A DNA stretch of 64,000 nt from Imbricaverruca yamaguchii (Eukaryota > Arthropoda > Thecostraca > Neoverrucidae). Position 1 is the first letter of the stretch. Each line of letters opens with the position of its first letter. The notes below the pieces were generated by a model. The model saw nothing but the letters and a program-made list of their open reading frames with translations, made no database searches and was not told the origin of the DNA. Both the position numbers and the translations under genes were made by a program. The stretch spans positions 574,001-638,000 of the forward strand of contig JAOTOL010001624.1 of assembly GCA_034440575.1 (NCBI GenBank), written 5' to 3'. This document shows, piece by piece, positions 54,801 to 58,694 of this stretch.

Positions 54801-55048
54801 AGGCGTTCATCCGCTGCTGCCTGCAGTACCGCAAGGAGGAGCGGTACGACGTGCGCGCGCTGGCCGACCACCCGTACCTGCACCCGACGGCGGGCAAGCA
54901 CAGCCGTCAGAACAGCACGACGGGGCTGGCGGCGGCGGCCGCGGCGGCCGCCGCCACGCCCGCCACGGCCGGCCAGCTGGCCGCGCTCGCCGGCAACTCC
55001 AACAACTCTGGCGGCGCGGCCGTGGTCAGCACCTCGTCCAACTCGTAG
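11125..55048 (+). CDS. TLK: Tousled-like serine/threonine kinase, 13 coding exons
   Basis: Join 11125-11193, 19640-19712, 23462-23787, 24221-24598, 27985-28232, 29363-29567, 41793-41996, 44137-44376, 46953-47064, 48918-49056, 51250-51361, 53303-53410 and 54803-55048: 2,460 nt, 819 residues plus TAG. The family (known) is nuclear, phosphorylates ASF1 histone chaperones, and acts in replication-coupled chromatin assembly and checkpoint response. Visible here: EARF block near 17; basic cluster 77-83; K-LINEYF near 103-109; Gly-rich stretch ~199-236; coiled coil ~255-470; kinase domain ~485-764 with G-loop 492-499, Lys514, Glu537, HYD Asp615, DFG Asp636 and PPE Glu670; Ser/Asn-rich tail with nine alanines at 781-789. 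Human TLKs are somewhat shorter (about 770); the excess sits in low-complexity parts. All borders are GT/AG and phases agree. Exon 2 and the end of exon 3 are the least certain. Confidence 0.95.
11194..11585. repeat. Minisatellite (~56 bp) seeded on the exon 1 donor
   Basis: Units of about 56 bp and shorter variants contain GCGGCCGTGTAAGTGAGATG (near 11486) or GTGTCAGTGGGATG. These are recognisable copies of the exon 1 / intron 1 junction CCGGGTAAGTGAGGTGATTC. At least two units keep an intact GTAAGT. Confidence 0.85.
11790..11955. repeat. Tandem duplication, ~80 bp, two copies
   Basis: Two adjacent copies share CCTCAACTGA, CATGGCTCC and GGTCCACCTGA/GGCCCACCTGA. Unique sequence with no gene lies between 11585 and 11790. 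Confidence 0.75.
12035..13225. repeat. Minisatellite, 11-bp unit GTCCCGGAGCA/G
   Basis: About 108 copies, mainly differing at one position (GAGCA, GAGCG, GAGTA). The long minus-strand open frames of [11 protein letters not shown] repeats are artefacts of this array. Confidence 0.95.
13425..13700. repeat. Minisatellite, 46-bp unit with CACGTG
   Basis: About six copies of a unit containing CACAGTCGCAGGGCCCGGCT. Most also carry CACGTGCC, an E-box. CpG-rich sequence follows to about 14.1 kb, including a CRE, TGACGTCA, at 13903-13910. Confidence 0.9.
14020..14095. repeat. GGTGCT/GGTGCC hexamer microsatellite
   Basis: About twelve hexamers. Unique sequence with no gene follows to about 14.4 kb. 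Confidence 0.9.
14400..17100. repeat. Minisatellite, 36-bp unit, with higher-order duplication
   Basis: About 75 copies of a unit containing GACTGTGAGGGACGTGACCT followed by a variable GGTGTGGTGG part. The period is divisible by three, so very long open frames occur on both strands (over 1,000 codons on the minus strand). Their content is pure repeat with no family similarity. A block starting near 16.2 kb is repeated exactly 517 bp later. Confidence 0.95.
17160..17275. repeat. Tandem duplication, ~65 bp
   Basis: Two near-identical copies containing CAGGTGGTGTCGGACACAGA. The sequence to 17500 is unique with no gene. Confidence 0.8.
17500..19660 (+). repeat. Minisatellite (30/34 bp) built from the exon 2 acceptor
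   Basis: Units of 34 and 30 bp alternate. Each contains TGTTATCCCCCAG (or ATCCCTCAG, GTCCCCCAG), a pyrimidine tract plus CAG, followed by ATTGATCTGCCACTG or ATTGGTCTCCCAC. The 5' end is diverged and older-looking. The 3' end runs without a break into exon 2, whose acceptor at 19638-19639 is the last unit. Three internal units (near 17921, 18763 and 19350) even share exon bases to ATTGGTCTCCCACCCTCCAC. I estimate 55-60 acceptor-like units. Confidence 0.93.
19640..19712 (+). CDS. TLK: TLK coding exon 2 (residues 24-48)
   Basis: Exon 1 ends in phase 0, but exon 3 read in that phase hits TGA at once, so an intervening exon ending in phase 1 is required. This segment supplies it: it starts after TTATCCCCCAG, runs 73 nt and ends before GTAAGT at 19713. 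Its product ends NDCSNLSTG, joining SVSDKE from exon 3, as in vertebrate ESSN...GSLSDKE. A nearer acceptor (GTTCAG at 19674) gives the wrong phase. The first ~20 bases are minisatellite sequence. Confidence 0.78.
19720..21290. other. Intron 2, 5' part: no repeat or gene recognised
   Basis: Apparently unique intronic sequence, AT-richer than its surroundings. No coding similarity or transposon end was noticed. Confidence 0.5.
21300..22525. repeat. GT-rich minisatellite, 22- and 28-bp units
   Basis: It starts as (GT)n-like sequence at about 21.31 kb and becomes regular units containing GTGTTGCTGTCTGGGTGTGA. The minus-strand frames encode only [12 protein letters not shown] repeats. Confidence 0.93.
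22638..22720 (+). mobile_element. Mini-retroposon (LINE-tail insertion) with 11-bp TSD
   Basis: A 61-bp insert (22649-22709) contains TGACCAACGCAGTCGATGCG and ends in CCAACCAACC. It is flanked by perfect direct repeats AATGAGCACCA at 22638-22648 and 22710-22720. It is one of five such short insertions in the window. Unique intron sequence with no gene follows to exon 3. Confidence 0.8.
23462..23787 (+). CDS. TLK: TLK coding exon 3 (residues 48-156)
   Basis: The acceptor is CTCTGTTGCAG at 23461. It begins [13 protein letters not shown], as in human SLSDKE. It carries a proline run, the basic cluster RKQRKRK (nuclear-localisation-like) and SKLINEYF, matching vertebrate HKISDYF. A (Gly-Pro)n stretch encoded by GGGTCC hexamers follows. 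The donor GTGCGT at 23788 is chosen because it ends in phase 0, as exon 4 needs. The frame stays open beyond it, but that extension is repeat sequence. A donor shift within this low-complexity part cannot be excluded. Confidence 0.82.
23815..23985. repeat. Short tandem repeat in intron 3
   Basis: Imperfect units of about 24 bp contain CCACGGGTCTGTCTGTGTC. They end in a short (CA)n at about 23.96 kb. Confidence 0.8.
24105..24220 (+). repeat. Decayed duplicate of the exon 4 acceptor
   Basis: The sequence at 24105-24140 (GTGTGTTGCCGTACCCG) repeats the true exon 4 border at 24196-24232 (GTGTGTTGCAGTACCCG) about 90 bp upstream. The AG has become CG, so the copy is inactive. It includes the first six exon bases. 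Confidence 0.75.
24221..24598 (+). CDS. TLK: TLK coding exon 4 (residues 157-282)
   Basis: It starts YPVSPQG after TGTGTTGCAG and ends EELGR before donor GTCAGT at 24599, in phase 0. The middle is a glycine-rich low-complexity stretch of almost unbroken GGC/GGT/GGG codons. The end (TDFRELESQ...[10 protein letters not shown]) is the start of the coiled coil and joins TNEELRRQL of exon 5, aligning gaplessly with human RIDDLLRANCDLRRQ. Confidence 0.88.
24612..24975. repeat. GT-rich tandem repeat in intron 4, starting at the donor
   Basis: Units of about 110 bp contain GAGGTCCATGTCCGGTCTGG and GTTAGGTGTTGTGTATGTTACG. The first begins within about 15 bp of the exon 4 donor. Confidence 0.82.
24976..26040. 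other. Intron 4 unique part with (AT)n
   Basis: No gene seen. A (TA)n microsatellite spans about 25455-25512. Nothing else is repetitive. Confidence 0.6.
26045..26705. repeat. Minisatellite, 43-bp unit
   Basis: About 15 copies of a unit containing CAGGCGGGTCACGAGGACGT, highly homogeneous. From 26706 to 27720 the sequence is unique, AT-richer, and has no gene I can recognise. Confidence 0.93.
27722..27984 (+). repeat. 41/44-bp array of exon 5 acceptor plus donor-like site
   Basis: Six units lie at spacings of 41, 44, 44, 41 and 41 bp, then 41 bp to the true exon. Each repeats CGTTCGCAG followed by ACGAACGAG, the exact first nine bases of exon 5. In five of six units this is followed by GTATGAGT or GTATGTGT, so each unit can be read as acceptor, 9-nt microexon and donor. 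Unit 2 has lost the donor (TTATGAGT). Confidence 0.9.
27985..28232 (+). CDS. TLK: TLK coding exon 5 (residues 283-365)
   Basis: It begins [14 protein letters not shown] and contains [20 protein letters not shown] and [10 protein letters not shown], all strongly conserved in TLK coiled-coil regions (human [25 protein letters not shown]). It ends in phase 2 before the strong donor GTGAGT at 28233. The acceptor AG lies in the loop of a 7-bp hairpin, TCGTTCG-CAGA-CGAACGA. Confidence 0.95.
28385..28900. repeat. Diverged minisatellite, ~34-bp unit, intron 5
   Basis: About 15 diverged copies contain GGGTTGGATTCCATTGTCG, often followed by TGGTACAATCA. Unique sequence follows to about 29.31 kb. Confidence 0.88.
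29310..29347. repeat. GACACT hexamer microsatellite before exon 6
   Basis: Five to six GACACT/GACACC units end 15 bp before the exon 6 acceptor. Read in frame they give Asp-Thr repeats that could be mistaken for coding sequence. Confidence 0.85.
29363..29567 (+). CDS. TLK: TLK coding exon 6 (residues 365-433)
   Basis: After CGCTGCCGCAG the split Lys codon is completed and [24 protein letters not shown] follows, aligned without gaps to human QQEWVNQQREDIERQRKLLGKRKP. The later [23 protein letters not shown] matches the human LTLAEYHEQEEIFK region. Phase 0 donor GTACGG at 29568. This is the last coiled-coil exon before the 12.2-kb intron 6. Confidence 0.95.
29703..30200. repeat. Minisatellite, 31-bp unit
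   Basis: About 16 copies of GAGCACCGGCATACCGACGG plus CTGGGGATGG. Open frames in all readings are artefacts. Confidence 0.93.
30319..30470 (+). mobile_element. tRNA-derived SINE (family 1)
   Basis: The tRNA-like head has an A box (TAGCTCAGTTGGCAGAG) and a B-box-like TTTCGAATCCC. The acceptor arms do not pair as in a working tRNA. The body ATTGGCGTGCGAGGCTGGCG through GTGTCGTAAA recurs at 55554-55608, which defines a dispersed family. No convincing TSD was found for this copy. Confidence 0.75.
30770..31645 (+). mobile_element. LINE remnant with RNase H and shared 3' tail
   Basis: Broken frames give TAEL...[15 protein letters not shown]...[11 protein letters not shown], then ADAAAKRAV, then [18 protein letters not shown] and ICDYCDAPL. 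This is the order of RNase H and C-terminal motifs of I/Jockey-type LINEs. Stops and a deletion make it dead. It ends with GTCGATGCGCCCTATAACC, the tail shared with the mini-retroposons. The 5' limit is uncertain and may reach to about 30.48 kb. Confidence 0.7.
31753..31846 (+). mobile_element. Mini-retroposon with perfect 15-bp TSD
   Basis: A 64-bp insert (31768-31831) containing TGACCAATGTAGTCGATGCG and CCCTAAAGCCCTAATAACTAA is flanked by identical CTTACATCGTACATC at 31753-31767 and 31832-31846. This is the clearest of the five tail-only insertions. Confidence 0.88.
32040..32850. repeat. Minisatellite, 32/36-bp unit with CACGTG
   Basis: About two dozen units contain GCACGTGAGCCGGGCTGGAC, nearly all with an E-box CACGTG. 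Longer units carry an extra AGCC. Confidence 0.93.
32915..33105. repeat. Short tandem repeat, ~27-bp unit
   Basis: Seven copies contain CAGCCAGTATATATCCCAGC. Unique sequence follows to 33.36 kb. Confidence 0.88.
33360..34165 (+). mobile_element. CR1/L2-like LINE remnant (3' end of RT)
   Basis: Broken frames give [18 protein letters not shown], then [32 protein letters not shown] and [15 protein letters not shown]. An LPxEVR-like segment and a C-terminal [12 protein letters not shown] end follow. This is the standard C-terminal reverse-transcriptase region of CR1/L2-type non-LTR elements. Several stops make it inactive. No RNase H follows. It ends in GTCGACGCTCCCTAAAGC, a variant of the same tail as the RNase H LINE. 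Confidence 0.78.
34172..34611. mobile_element. Foldback (long hairpin) element, ~440 bp
   Basis: The left arm (34172-34369) and right arm (34417-34611) are inverted copies. For example, ACCAATATTGATGAAATCAT on the left matches the complement of GATTTCATCAGTATTGGT on the right, and GTAAAATAGGAT matches the complement of ATCCTGTTTTAC. The inner part is about 85% complementary by eye, the outer part weaker. The spacer holds a further small inverted repeat. No transposase is visible, so it may be a MITE or an inverted duplication. Confidence 0.8.
34735..36560. repeat. Minisatellite, 84-bp unit
   Basis: About 22 copies contain CACGGCTGCTGGTGTTGCTG and GGCTGATGTCCGCCCCCGCC. Some units have one extra CCCCGC hexamer. 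The period is divisible by three, so frames of 300-780 codons stay open on both strands. They show no family similarity. Confidence 0.95.
36735..36960. repeat. CAGA tetramer, ACAAG pentamer and related repeats
   Basis: (CAGA)n runs to about 36815, then (ACAAG)n, then mixed ACAGACAG and GACGCCGAGACA units. Confidence 0.93.
36961..38320. other. Intron 6, middle: no gene recognised
   Basis: Mixed unique sequence with no coding similarity. A pair of short similar segments (CTGGGAGATACA, TATGGGAGACAC) near 37.46-37.53 kb is the only repetition seen. Confidence 0.5.
38322..38528 (+). mobile_element. tRNA-derived SINE (family 2) with 14-bp TSD
   Basis: The insert 38336-38514 (179 bp) begins with a Leu/Ser-tRNA-like head (A box GATGGCCGAGTGGTTAGG, B box GGTTCGATATT). 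A body containing CCCAATCCCGCGGCCCACCG follows, and it ends AATAAACAAACAAC. Perfect direct repeats TGGGTGCACTCGAA flank it. Related copies lie near 48.27 kb and, as a head only, at 47.29 kb. Confidence 0.9.
38890..40300. repeat. Minisatellite, 39/45-bp unit
   Basis: About 34 units contain CGGACAGTCGGCTGGAGACG and GTGTCCGGTCTC. Both periods are divisible by three, so open frames on both strands are artefacts. Confidence 0.95.
40315..40625 (+). mobile_element. 3' fragment of the RNase H LINE family
   Basis: It matches 31.37-31.64 kb: both contain ATATCTGATAT/ATATCTCCGACAT, CATATGTCCGTCA/CATATGCCCGTCA and GGGCGCTAAATGACC, and end GTCGATGCGCCCT. It gives a second, 5'-truncated copy of that LINE's 3' UTR and tail. 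Unique sequence follows to 41.06 kb. Confidence 0.75.
41062..41139 (+). mobile_element. Mini-retroposon with 11-bp TSD (one mismatch)
   Basis: The insert 41073-41128 contains TATGACCGAAGCAGTC and CCAAATAACCAACC. It is flanked by AGAGCAGCATT and AGAACAGCATT. From 41140 to 41790 the intron is unique with no gene. Confidence 0.7.
41793..41996 (+). CDS. TLK: TLK coding exon 7 (residues 434-501)
   Basis: After GTCGGGTTGCAG the exon reads [10 protein letters not shown]...[19 protein letters not shown], the end of the coiled coil, nearly identical to vertebrates ([19 protein letters not shown]). The kinase domain then starts at about [10 protein letters not shown], with the glycine loop GKGGFSEV at 492-499. 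Phase 0 donor GTGAGC at 41997. Confidence 0.97.
42178..42242 (+). mobile_element. Mini-retroposon with 8-bp TSD
   Basis: A 49-bp insert (42186-42234) containing TGACCAACGCAGTCGATGCG is flanked by GTTGGGTG on both sides. It sits directly before the 102-bp array. Confidence 0.7.
42245..43065. repeat. Minisatellite, 102-bp unit
   Basis: Eight highly similar copies contain CGGCCCAGACTGTGTCAGTA and GTTGGCCGCCGGACGGCAC. Divisible by three, hence the repeated open frames. Confidence 0.95.
43066..43930. other. Intron 7, 3' part: no gene; poly(G) run
   Basis: Mostly unique. An almost pure G run lies at about 43304-43325 (GGTGG followed by 16 or more G). Short degenerate repetition of CAGCTGGAATGTAGCCTGG occurs at about 43.40-43.55 kb. 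Confidence 0.55.
43935..44130 (+). repeat. ~46-bp array abutting the exon 8 acceptor
   Basis: Four units end CACTGACCTGACGTGCCCCAG or close variants. The last unit runs into the real acceptor, ACGTGCGCGCCCTCAG, so each unit carries a CAG in a similar setting. Confidence 0.88.
44137..44376 (+). CDS. TLK: TLK coding exon 8 (residues 502-581)
   Basis: N-lobe of the kinase: [19 protein letters not shown] with the ATP-binding Lys514, [10 protein letters not shown] with the salt-bridge Glu537, then [13 protein letters not shown] and the hinge region [19 protein letters not shown]. All are typical TLK sequence. Phase 0 at both ends; donor GTGAGA at 44377. Confidence 0.97.
44660..46945. repeat. Minisatellite, 44-bp unit, filling intron 8
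   Basis: About 52 units contain GTCTGACGTGTGGCCGGTGT and GGAGGCGGTGGCGGTGGCC. The array occupies nearly the whole intron and ends about 15 bp before the exon 9 acceptor (GTGCGTGGTTGCAG). Minus-strand frames of up to about 800 codons are repeat artefacts. Unique intron sequence at 44377-44660 holds a short C run near 44.56 kb. Confidence 0.96.
46953..47064 (+). CDS. TLK: TLK coding exon 9 (residues 582-619)
   Basis: [20 protein letters not shown] followed by [18 protein letters not shown]. It includes the catalytic loop with HYD (Asp615, Lys617), the TLK-specific form of HRD. Ends phase 1 before GTGAGA at 47065. Confidence 0.97.
47075..47296. repeat. Degenerate repeats at the start of intron 9
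   Basis: Units of about 38 bp contain TCGTCTATGCTGTGGTAGCC. They are followed at 47232-47296 by two diverged units of the 31-bp repeat found at 48.39 kb (GTACCGCGG, AATACCACG). Confidence 0.72.
47291..47335 (+). mobile_element. SINE family 2 head fragment
   Basis: GGGGCGGGGATGGCCGAGTG matches the start of the intact SINE at 38336. Similarity is lost after about 30 bp, so it is either truncated or a different SINE sharing the tRNA head. From 47.34 to 48.24 kb the intron is unique with no gene. Confidence 0.6.
47921..47949. promoter_or_regulatory. Perfect 29-bp palindrome with everted AGGTCA half-sites
   Basis: AGAAATTATGACCT, one G, then AGGTCATAATTTCT: 14-bp arms pair perfectly. The core TGACCT-G-AGGTCA is an everted pair of nuclear-receptor half-sites. 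A function is only a possibility. Confidence 0.5.
48262..48388 (+). mobile_element. SINE family 2 copy, 3'-truncated
   Basis: It shares GGGTACCAAAGGTCCCGGGT, CATTTCCCAATCCCGCGGCC and GAAACAGTGTGG with the intact SINE at 38336. It stops where the 31-bp array begins. Confidence 0.78.
48390..48750. repeat. Minisatellite, 31-bp unit
   Basis: About 11 copies contain GTAGTGACTGCAATACCACG, some with CACGTG. Units of the same repeat lie at 47.23-47.30 kb, so the 1.1 kb between probably entered an older array. Confidence 0.9.
48918..49056 (+). CDS. TLK: TLK coding exon 10 (residues 619-665)
   Basis: [20 protein letters not shown] then [20 protein letters not shown] then QGAGTYW. It carries the DFG motif (Asp636) and the TLK activation segment. 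The acceptor is ACCGCTTCACAG. It ends in phase 2 before donor GTACGT at 49057, the Trp codon being completed by exon 11. Confidence 0.97.
49060..51005. other. Intron 10: no gene recognised
   Basis: Largely unique. A two-copy 38-bp duplication around CATCGCGCCGGTTTAACG lies at about 49.89-49.97 kb. Short open frames (for example 49751-49933) have no recognisable similarity. Confidence 0.5.
51008..51232 (+). repeat. ~25-bp array abutting the exon 11 acceptor
   Basis: About eight units of GACCTGGACTGACGTTACGT. The array ends about 20 bp before the acceptor CTCCTTTCCGGCAG. Confidence 0.88.
51250..51361 (+). CDS. TLK: TLK coding exon 11 (residues 665-702)
   Basis: It completes Trp665 and continues [20 protein letters not shown], then [17 protein letters not shown]. 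It contains the PPE motif (Glu670) and the conserved DVWSVG of helix F. Phase 0 donor GTGAGG at 51362. Confidence 0.97.
51521..51795 (+). mobile_element. 275-bp interspersed repeat, copy B
   Basis: Same length and orientation as 5104-5378, with matching stretches such as ACTAAATAATGTAAAATGCR, CAGTTAATGGTGAA and TAATTTTAGGAC. It lies inside intron 11, so insertion did not disturb coding exons. The intron from 51.8 to 52.67 kb has no gene; diverged GTGATGTGTGAGGATGTCC repeats lie near 51.82-51.96 kb. Confidence 0.75.
52672..53170. repeat. Minisatellite, 22-bp unit
   Basis: About 23 copies of GCTTGGCACCGACCCGTGCT with two extra bases. Diverged GCTGTGACGTC repeats follow to about 53.27 kb, close to the exon 12 acceptor. 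Confidence 0.94.
53303..53410 (+). CDS. TLK: TLK coding exon 12 (residues 703-738)
   Basis: [20 protein letters not shown] then [16 protein letters not shown]. Human TLKs read [20 protein letters not shown] at the same place. Acceptor CGTCTGTTGCAG, donor GTGAGT, phase 0 at both ends. Confidence 0.97.
53412..54800. other. Intron 12: degenerate CCAGTCATCG repeats, LINE-tail trace
   Basis: No other gene seen. At about 54.20-54.40 kb there are degenerate ~25-bp repeats with TTCCAGTCATCG-like words, an old-looking array of pyrimidine-plus-CAG units. At 54.42-54.47 kb there is another LINE-tail copy (GCCGATGCGCCCTGAAACGC) without a clear TSD. Confidence 0.55.
54803..55048 (+). CDS. TLK: TLK coding exon 13, C terminus (residues 739-819)
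   Basis: After GTGCCGTCGGCAG the exon reads [20 protein letters not shown] then ADHPYLHP. This is the last helix of the kinase domain (human AFIRRCLAYRKEDR). A tail rich in Ala, Gly, Ser and Asn follows, with nine alanines in a row, ending STSSNS and TAG at 55046-55048. Vertebrate TLK2 also ends in a Ser/Asn-rich tail. Confidence 0.96.
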   Translation, partial: AFIRCCLQYRKEERYDVRALADHPYLHPTAGKHSRQNSTTGLAAAAAAAAATPATAGQLAALAGNSNNSGGAAVVSTSSNS

Positions 55049-55342
55049 CGAGGCGCCGGCGGCCGGCGCTGCCGCTGGCGCCGGCGCCGCCCCCTCTCCC
55101 CTGTGCTGTGACTTCAGTGTGATATGGACCACGCGGCGCGGCCGCCGCCGCCGCCCCCGCCCACCGGCCGGCCGACGGCGCCGCCCGACCTACGTAATTT
55201 ACTCATTATTTAAGGTGTGAGCTGGCGCGGCGCCGTGGCCGCCGCATCGGATGCAATGTGTACAGTGCGCCGGGCCCACTGCCTCGGCATTGTTGTGTTT
55301 CAGTCAAATATATCAAAATTGTTTGTTGGAGTGGTGTATTTC
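55049..55342 (+). terminator. TLK: TLK 3' UTR and probable poly(A) site
   Basis: GC-rich 3' UTR. There is no AATAAA downstream of the stop within 300 bp. The best signal is the variant AATATA at about 55307-55312 in TCAAATATATCAAAA, followed by a GT-rich element (TTGTTTGTTGGAGTGGTGT) at 55319-55340. Cleavage near 55318 would give a 3' UTR of about 270 nt. Confidence 0.5.
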
Positions 55343-55454
55343 ACGTCCGCTGGAGTGGAAGACGTAACCGAGTAGGGTAAATGGTCATGTATATATATAT
55401 ATACATTTGTAAAAAAAGACAATGATTATTGTCCTATTAGTCTCCTATATCGCT

Positions 55455-55628
55455 AAATGTTTTAATTGGGGGACGAGTAGTCTAGGTGTAGGTTTCCAGT
55501 CTCAATCGAAAGATTGTGTGTTCGAGTCTCACCAGTCGCGCTACTCACGCTGCAGATTGGCGTGAGATTGGCGACGCTACATAACTCGACGGCCGATGTG
55601 TCGTAAAAACCAATAACCAAATATTTTA
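55455..55628 (+). mobile_element. tRNA-derived SINE (family 1) with 10-bp TSD
   Basis: The insert 55465-55618 has a B box (GTGTTCGAGTCTCAC) and the family body AGATTGGCGTGAGATTGGCG through GTGTCGTAAA, ending AAAAACCAATAACC. Flanks are AAATGTTTTA and AAATATTTTA (one mismatch). It lies just downstream of the TLK poly(A) site. Confidence 0.8.
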
Positions 55629-55639
55629 TCTGGCGCGTG

Positions 55640-56765
55640 CTCAAGCATGACGATATGCTCAAAGAGCCATATTTGTCGCTTTGGGGCATGACTGGGTGAT
55701 GAGGCGAAACTGGGCGCGACATTTTGCCCGCATTTCACACCACACAATCGTGGTAACTGTTACTTATTCACTATACTGGATCACTGGCAGCTATGTCATG
55801 GCAGCCTTGCCAACAGATGCAGATTGCGCCCGATTCACTTGTCGGCATCTTTGACCGTACTTTCGCCTACACTTTTGCCTGTGTCTTTGCCTACACCTTT
55901 GCCTATCACATTGCCCACTTGTTTCGACATCATCACGGGTTTTGTCTTCACCCTACACTATGAAAAGTGAGTGCTAAGACGCTGATCTGCATAAGCTGTT
56001 AATATCCAGTTTACAGTCTCGCGTTGTTTGCTACAGCACACGCGCTATATATCGCCCAGCCTCTGTCCTATTTTACCACGTCTCTTTGTTTCGATCGCAT
56101 ACCACGATCAGGAGCAACACTCCTGGGCGGGTTCGGTACCTGCCCATGTCACTAAGGTCGCACCATCTGCACAGCCGCTGGACAGGCTCTGAGAAGTTCT
56201 GTTCTAAACTAAGTCTGTCGACCCTTTCATGTAGGGCTTAGTCTCTCGTCGACCCGCGCGAGGGTATTGCGCTTTGCTGTATGTTGTAACAATCGTATCG
56301 TTTTCTCCCGAGCCGCAGATGACGCATACAAAGGCAGAATCTACACAGCGAGCCTCGGCCGATTTCCGAGCGCCGGTCCTCTTCGCCGCCATTGCCCTCT
56401 GAACGTACCCATTTTTACACCAGTGGCTAGCAAAATCTAGCTATTTGGATTAACTTCCTGAATCATGCTCTGCTCTCGTCTAACTACATACATTAGAAGG
56501 CGCTACATGAAGCAATATGGTTGACTTATCTTCTGGGATACCCGCTATCTTTTGCAGAGTTGTCTGTGGAATGATCTCTGGTCCGTTGTAACCCCTCGCT
56601 GTCACGTTTGGTAAGTAGCTCTCGCAAACTTAACCAGTTGCGGTGGCAGCTCTCGTGATAATCTGATATATCCTAGAACATAGGATCCCAGTAACATGGG
56701 CATCCCTGGCAGCGAGTCGTAATAAGCTGATTACCAGGAACCCCGGTCACGTGGGCGTACGGAGC
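55640..56765. other. No gene recognised downstream of TLK
   Basis: Unique sequence. A short degenerate run of CTTTGCCTACAC words lies at about 55.86-55.92 kb. A minus-strand YY1-like GCCGCCAT occurs near 56387, but no exon could be supported. Confidence 0.5.
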
Positions 56766-56769
56766 GACG

Positions 56770-58690
56770 AGCGAGCGGATGGTCTCGCCCGTCAGGCTAC
56801 CGACCTCCCGGCTACCGACCTCCCACCCGCCCACCGTCTCCCTGTGCCCCACAGTGATCTGTTTCCGTCCCGCCCGTCAGGCTACCGACCTCCCACTCGC
56901 CCACCGTCTCCCTGTGCCCCACAGTGATCTGTTCCGTCCCGCCCGTCAGGCTACCGACCTCCCGGCTACCGACCTCCCACTCGCCCACCGTCTCCCTGTG
57001 CCCACAGTATCTTTCCTCGCCCGTCCTCCACCCCCCCCCCCTTCACCCCACTTCCTACTTCGCCGCGTCGGCTACCGACCTCCCACCCGCCCACCGTCTC
57101 CATGTGCCCCACAGTGATCTGTTCCTGTCTCGCCCGTCAGGCTACCGACCTCCCACCCGCCCACCGTCTCCCTGTGCTCCACAGTGATCTGTTCCTGTGC
57201 CCGTCGGCTACCACCTCCCCCCTGTCCCGGGCTACCGACCTCCCACCCGCCCACCGTCTCCATGTGCCCGACAGTGATCTGTTCCTGTCTCGCCCGTCAG
57301 GCTACCGACCTCCCACCCGCCCACCGTCTCCCTGTGCTCCACAGTGATCTGTTCCTGTCCCGCCCGTCAGGCTACCGACCTCCCGGCTACCGACCTCCCA
57401 CCCGCCCACCGTCTCCCTGTGCCCCACAGTGATCTGTTCCTGTCTCGCCCGTCAGGCTACCGACCTCCCACCCGCCCACCGTCTCCCTGTGCTCCACAGT
57501 GATCTGTTCCTGTCCCGCCCGTCAGGCTACCGACCTCCCACCCGCCCACCGTCTCCATGTGCCCGACAGTGATCTGTTCCTGTCTCGCCCGTCAGGCTAC
57601 CGACCTCCCACCCGCCCACCGTCTCCCTGTGCCCCACAGTGATCTGTTTCCGTCCCGCCCGTCAGGCTACCGACCTCCCGGCTACCGACCTCCCACCCGC
57701 CCACCGTCTCCATGTGCCCCACAGTGATCTGTTCCTGTCTCGCCCGTCAGGCTACCGACCTCCCACCCGCCCACCGTCTCCATGTGCCCCACAGTGATCT
57801 GTTCCTGTCCCGCCCGTCAGGCTACCGACCTCCCGGCTACCGACCTCCGACCCGCCCACCGTCTCCGTGTGCCCGACAGTGATCTGGTCCCGTCCCGCCC
57901 GTCAGGCTACCGACCTCCCGGCTACCGACCTCCCACCCGCCCACCGTCTCCATGTGCCCCACAGTGATCTGTTCCTGTCCCGCCCGTCAGGCTACCGACC
58001 TCCCGGCTACCGACCTCCCACCCGCCCACCGTCTCCATGTGCCCGACAGTGATCTGTTTCTGTCTCGCCCTTCAGGCTACCGACCTCCCACCCGCCCACC
58101 GTCTCCATGTGCCCGACAGTGATCTGTTTCTGTCTCGCCCTTCAGGCTACCGACCTCCCACCCGCCCACCGTCTCCATGTGCCCGACAGTGATCTGTTTC
58201 TGTCTCGCCCTTCAGGCTACCGACCTCCCACCCGCCCACCGTCTCCATGTGCCCGACAGTGATCTGTTTCTGTCTCGCCCGTCAGGCTACCGACCTCCCA
58301 CCCGCCCACCGTCTCCATGTACCCGACAGTGATCTGTTTCTGTCTCGCCCTTCAGGCTACCGACCTCCCACCCGCCCACCGTCTCCATGTGCCCGACAGT
58401 GATCTGTTTCTGTCTCGCCCTTCAGGCTACCGACCTCCCACCCGCCCACCGTCTCCATGTGCCCCACAGTGATCTGTTTCCGTCCCGCCCGTCAGGCTAC
58501 CGACCTCCCGGCTACGACCTCCTACCCGCCCACCGTCTCCGTGTGCCCCACAGTGATCTGTTCCTGTCTCGCCAGTCAGGCTACCCACCTCCCACCCGTC
58601 CATCGACGCCCTGTGCCCGACAGTGATCTGTTTCCGTCCCGCCCGTCAGGCTACCGACCTCCCACCCTCCCACCGTCTCCATGTGCCCCA
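56770..58690. repeat. Minisatellite, 70/85-bp unit with pyrimidine-CAG
   Basis: About 25 units contain GCTACCGACCTCCCACCCGC, CCACCGTCTCC and GTGATCTG, each ending in a pyrimidine-rich CTGTCTCGCCCGTCAG or CCCTTCAG. Longer units carry an extra GCTACCGACCTCCCG. The ending resembles a 3' splice site, as in the TLK intron arrays. Confidence 0.94.
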
Positions 58691-58694
58691 CGGT

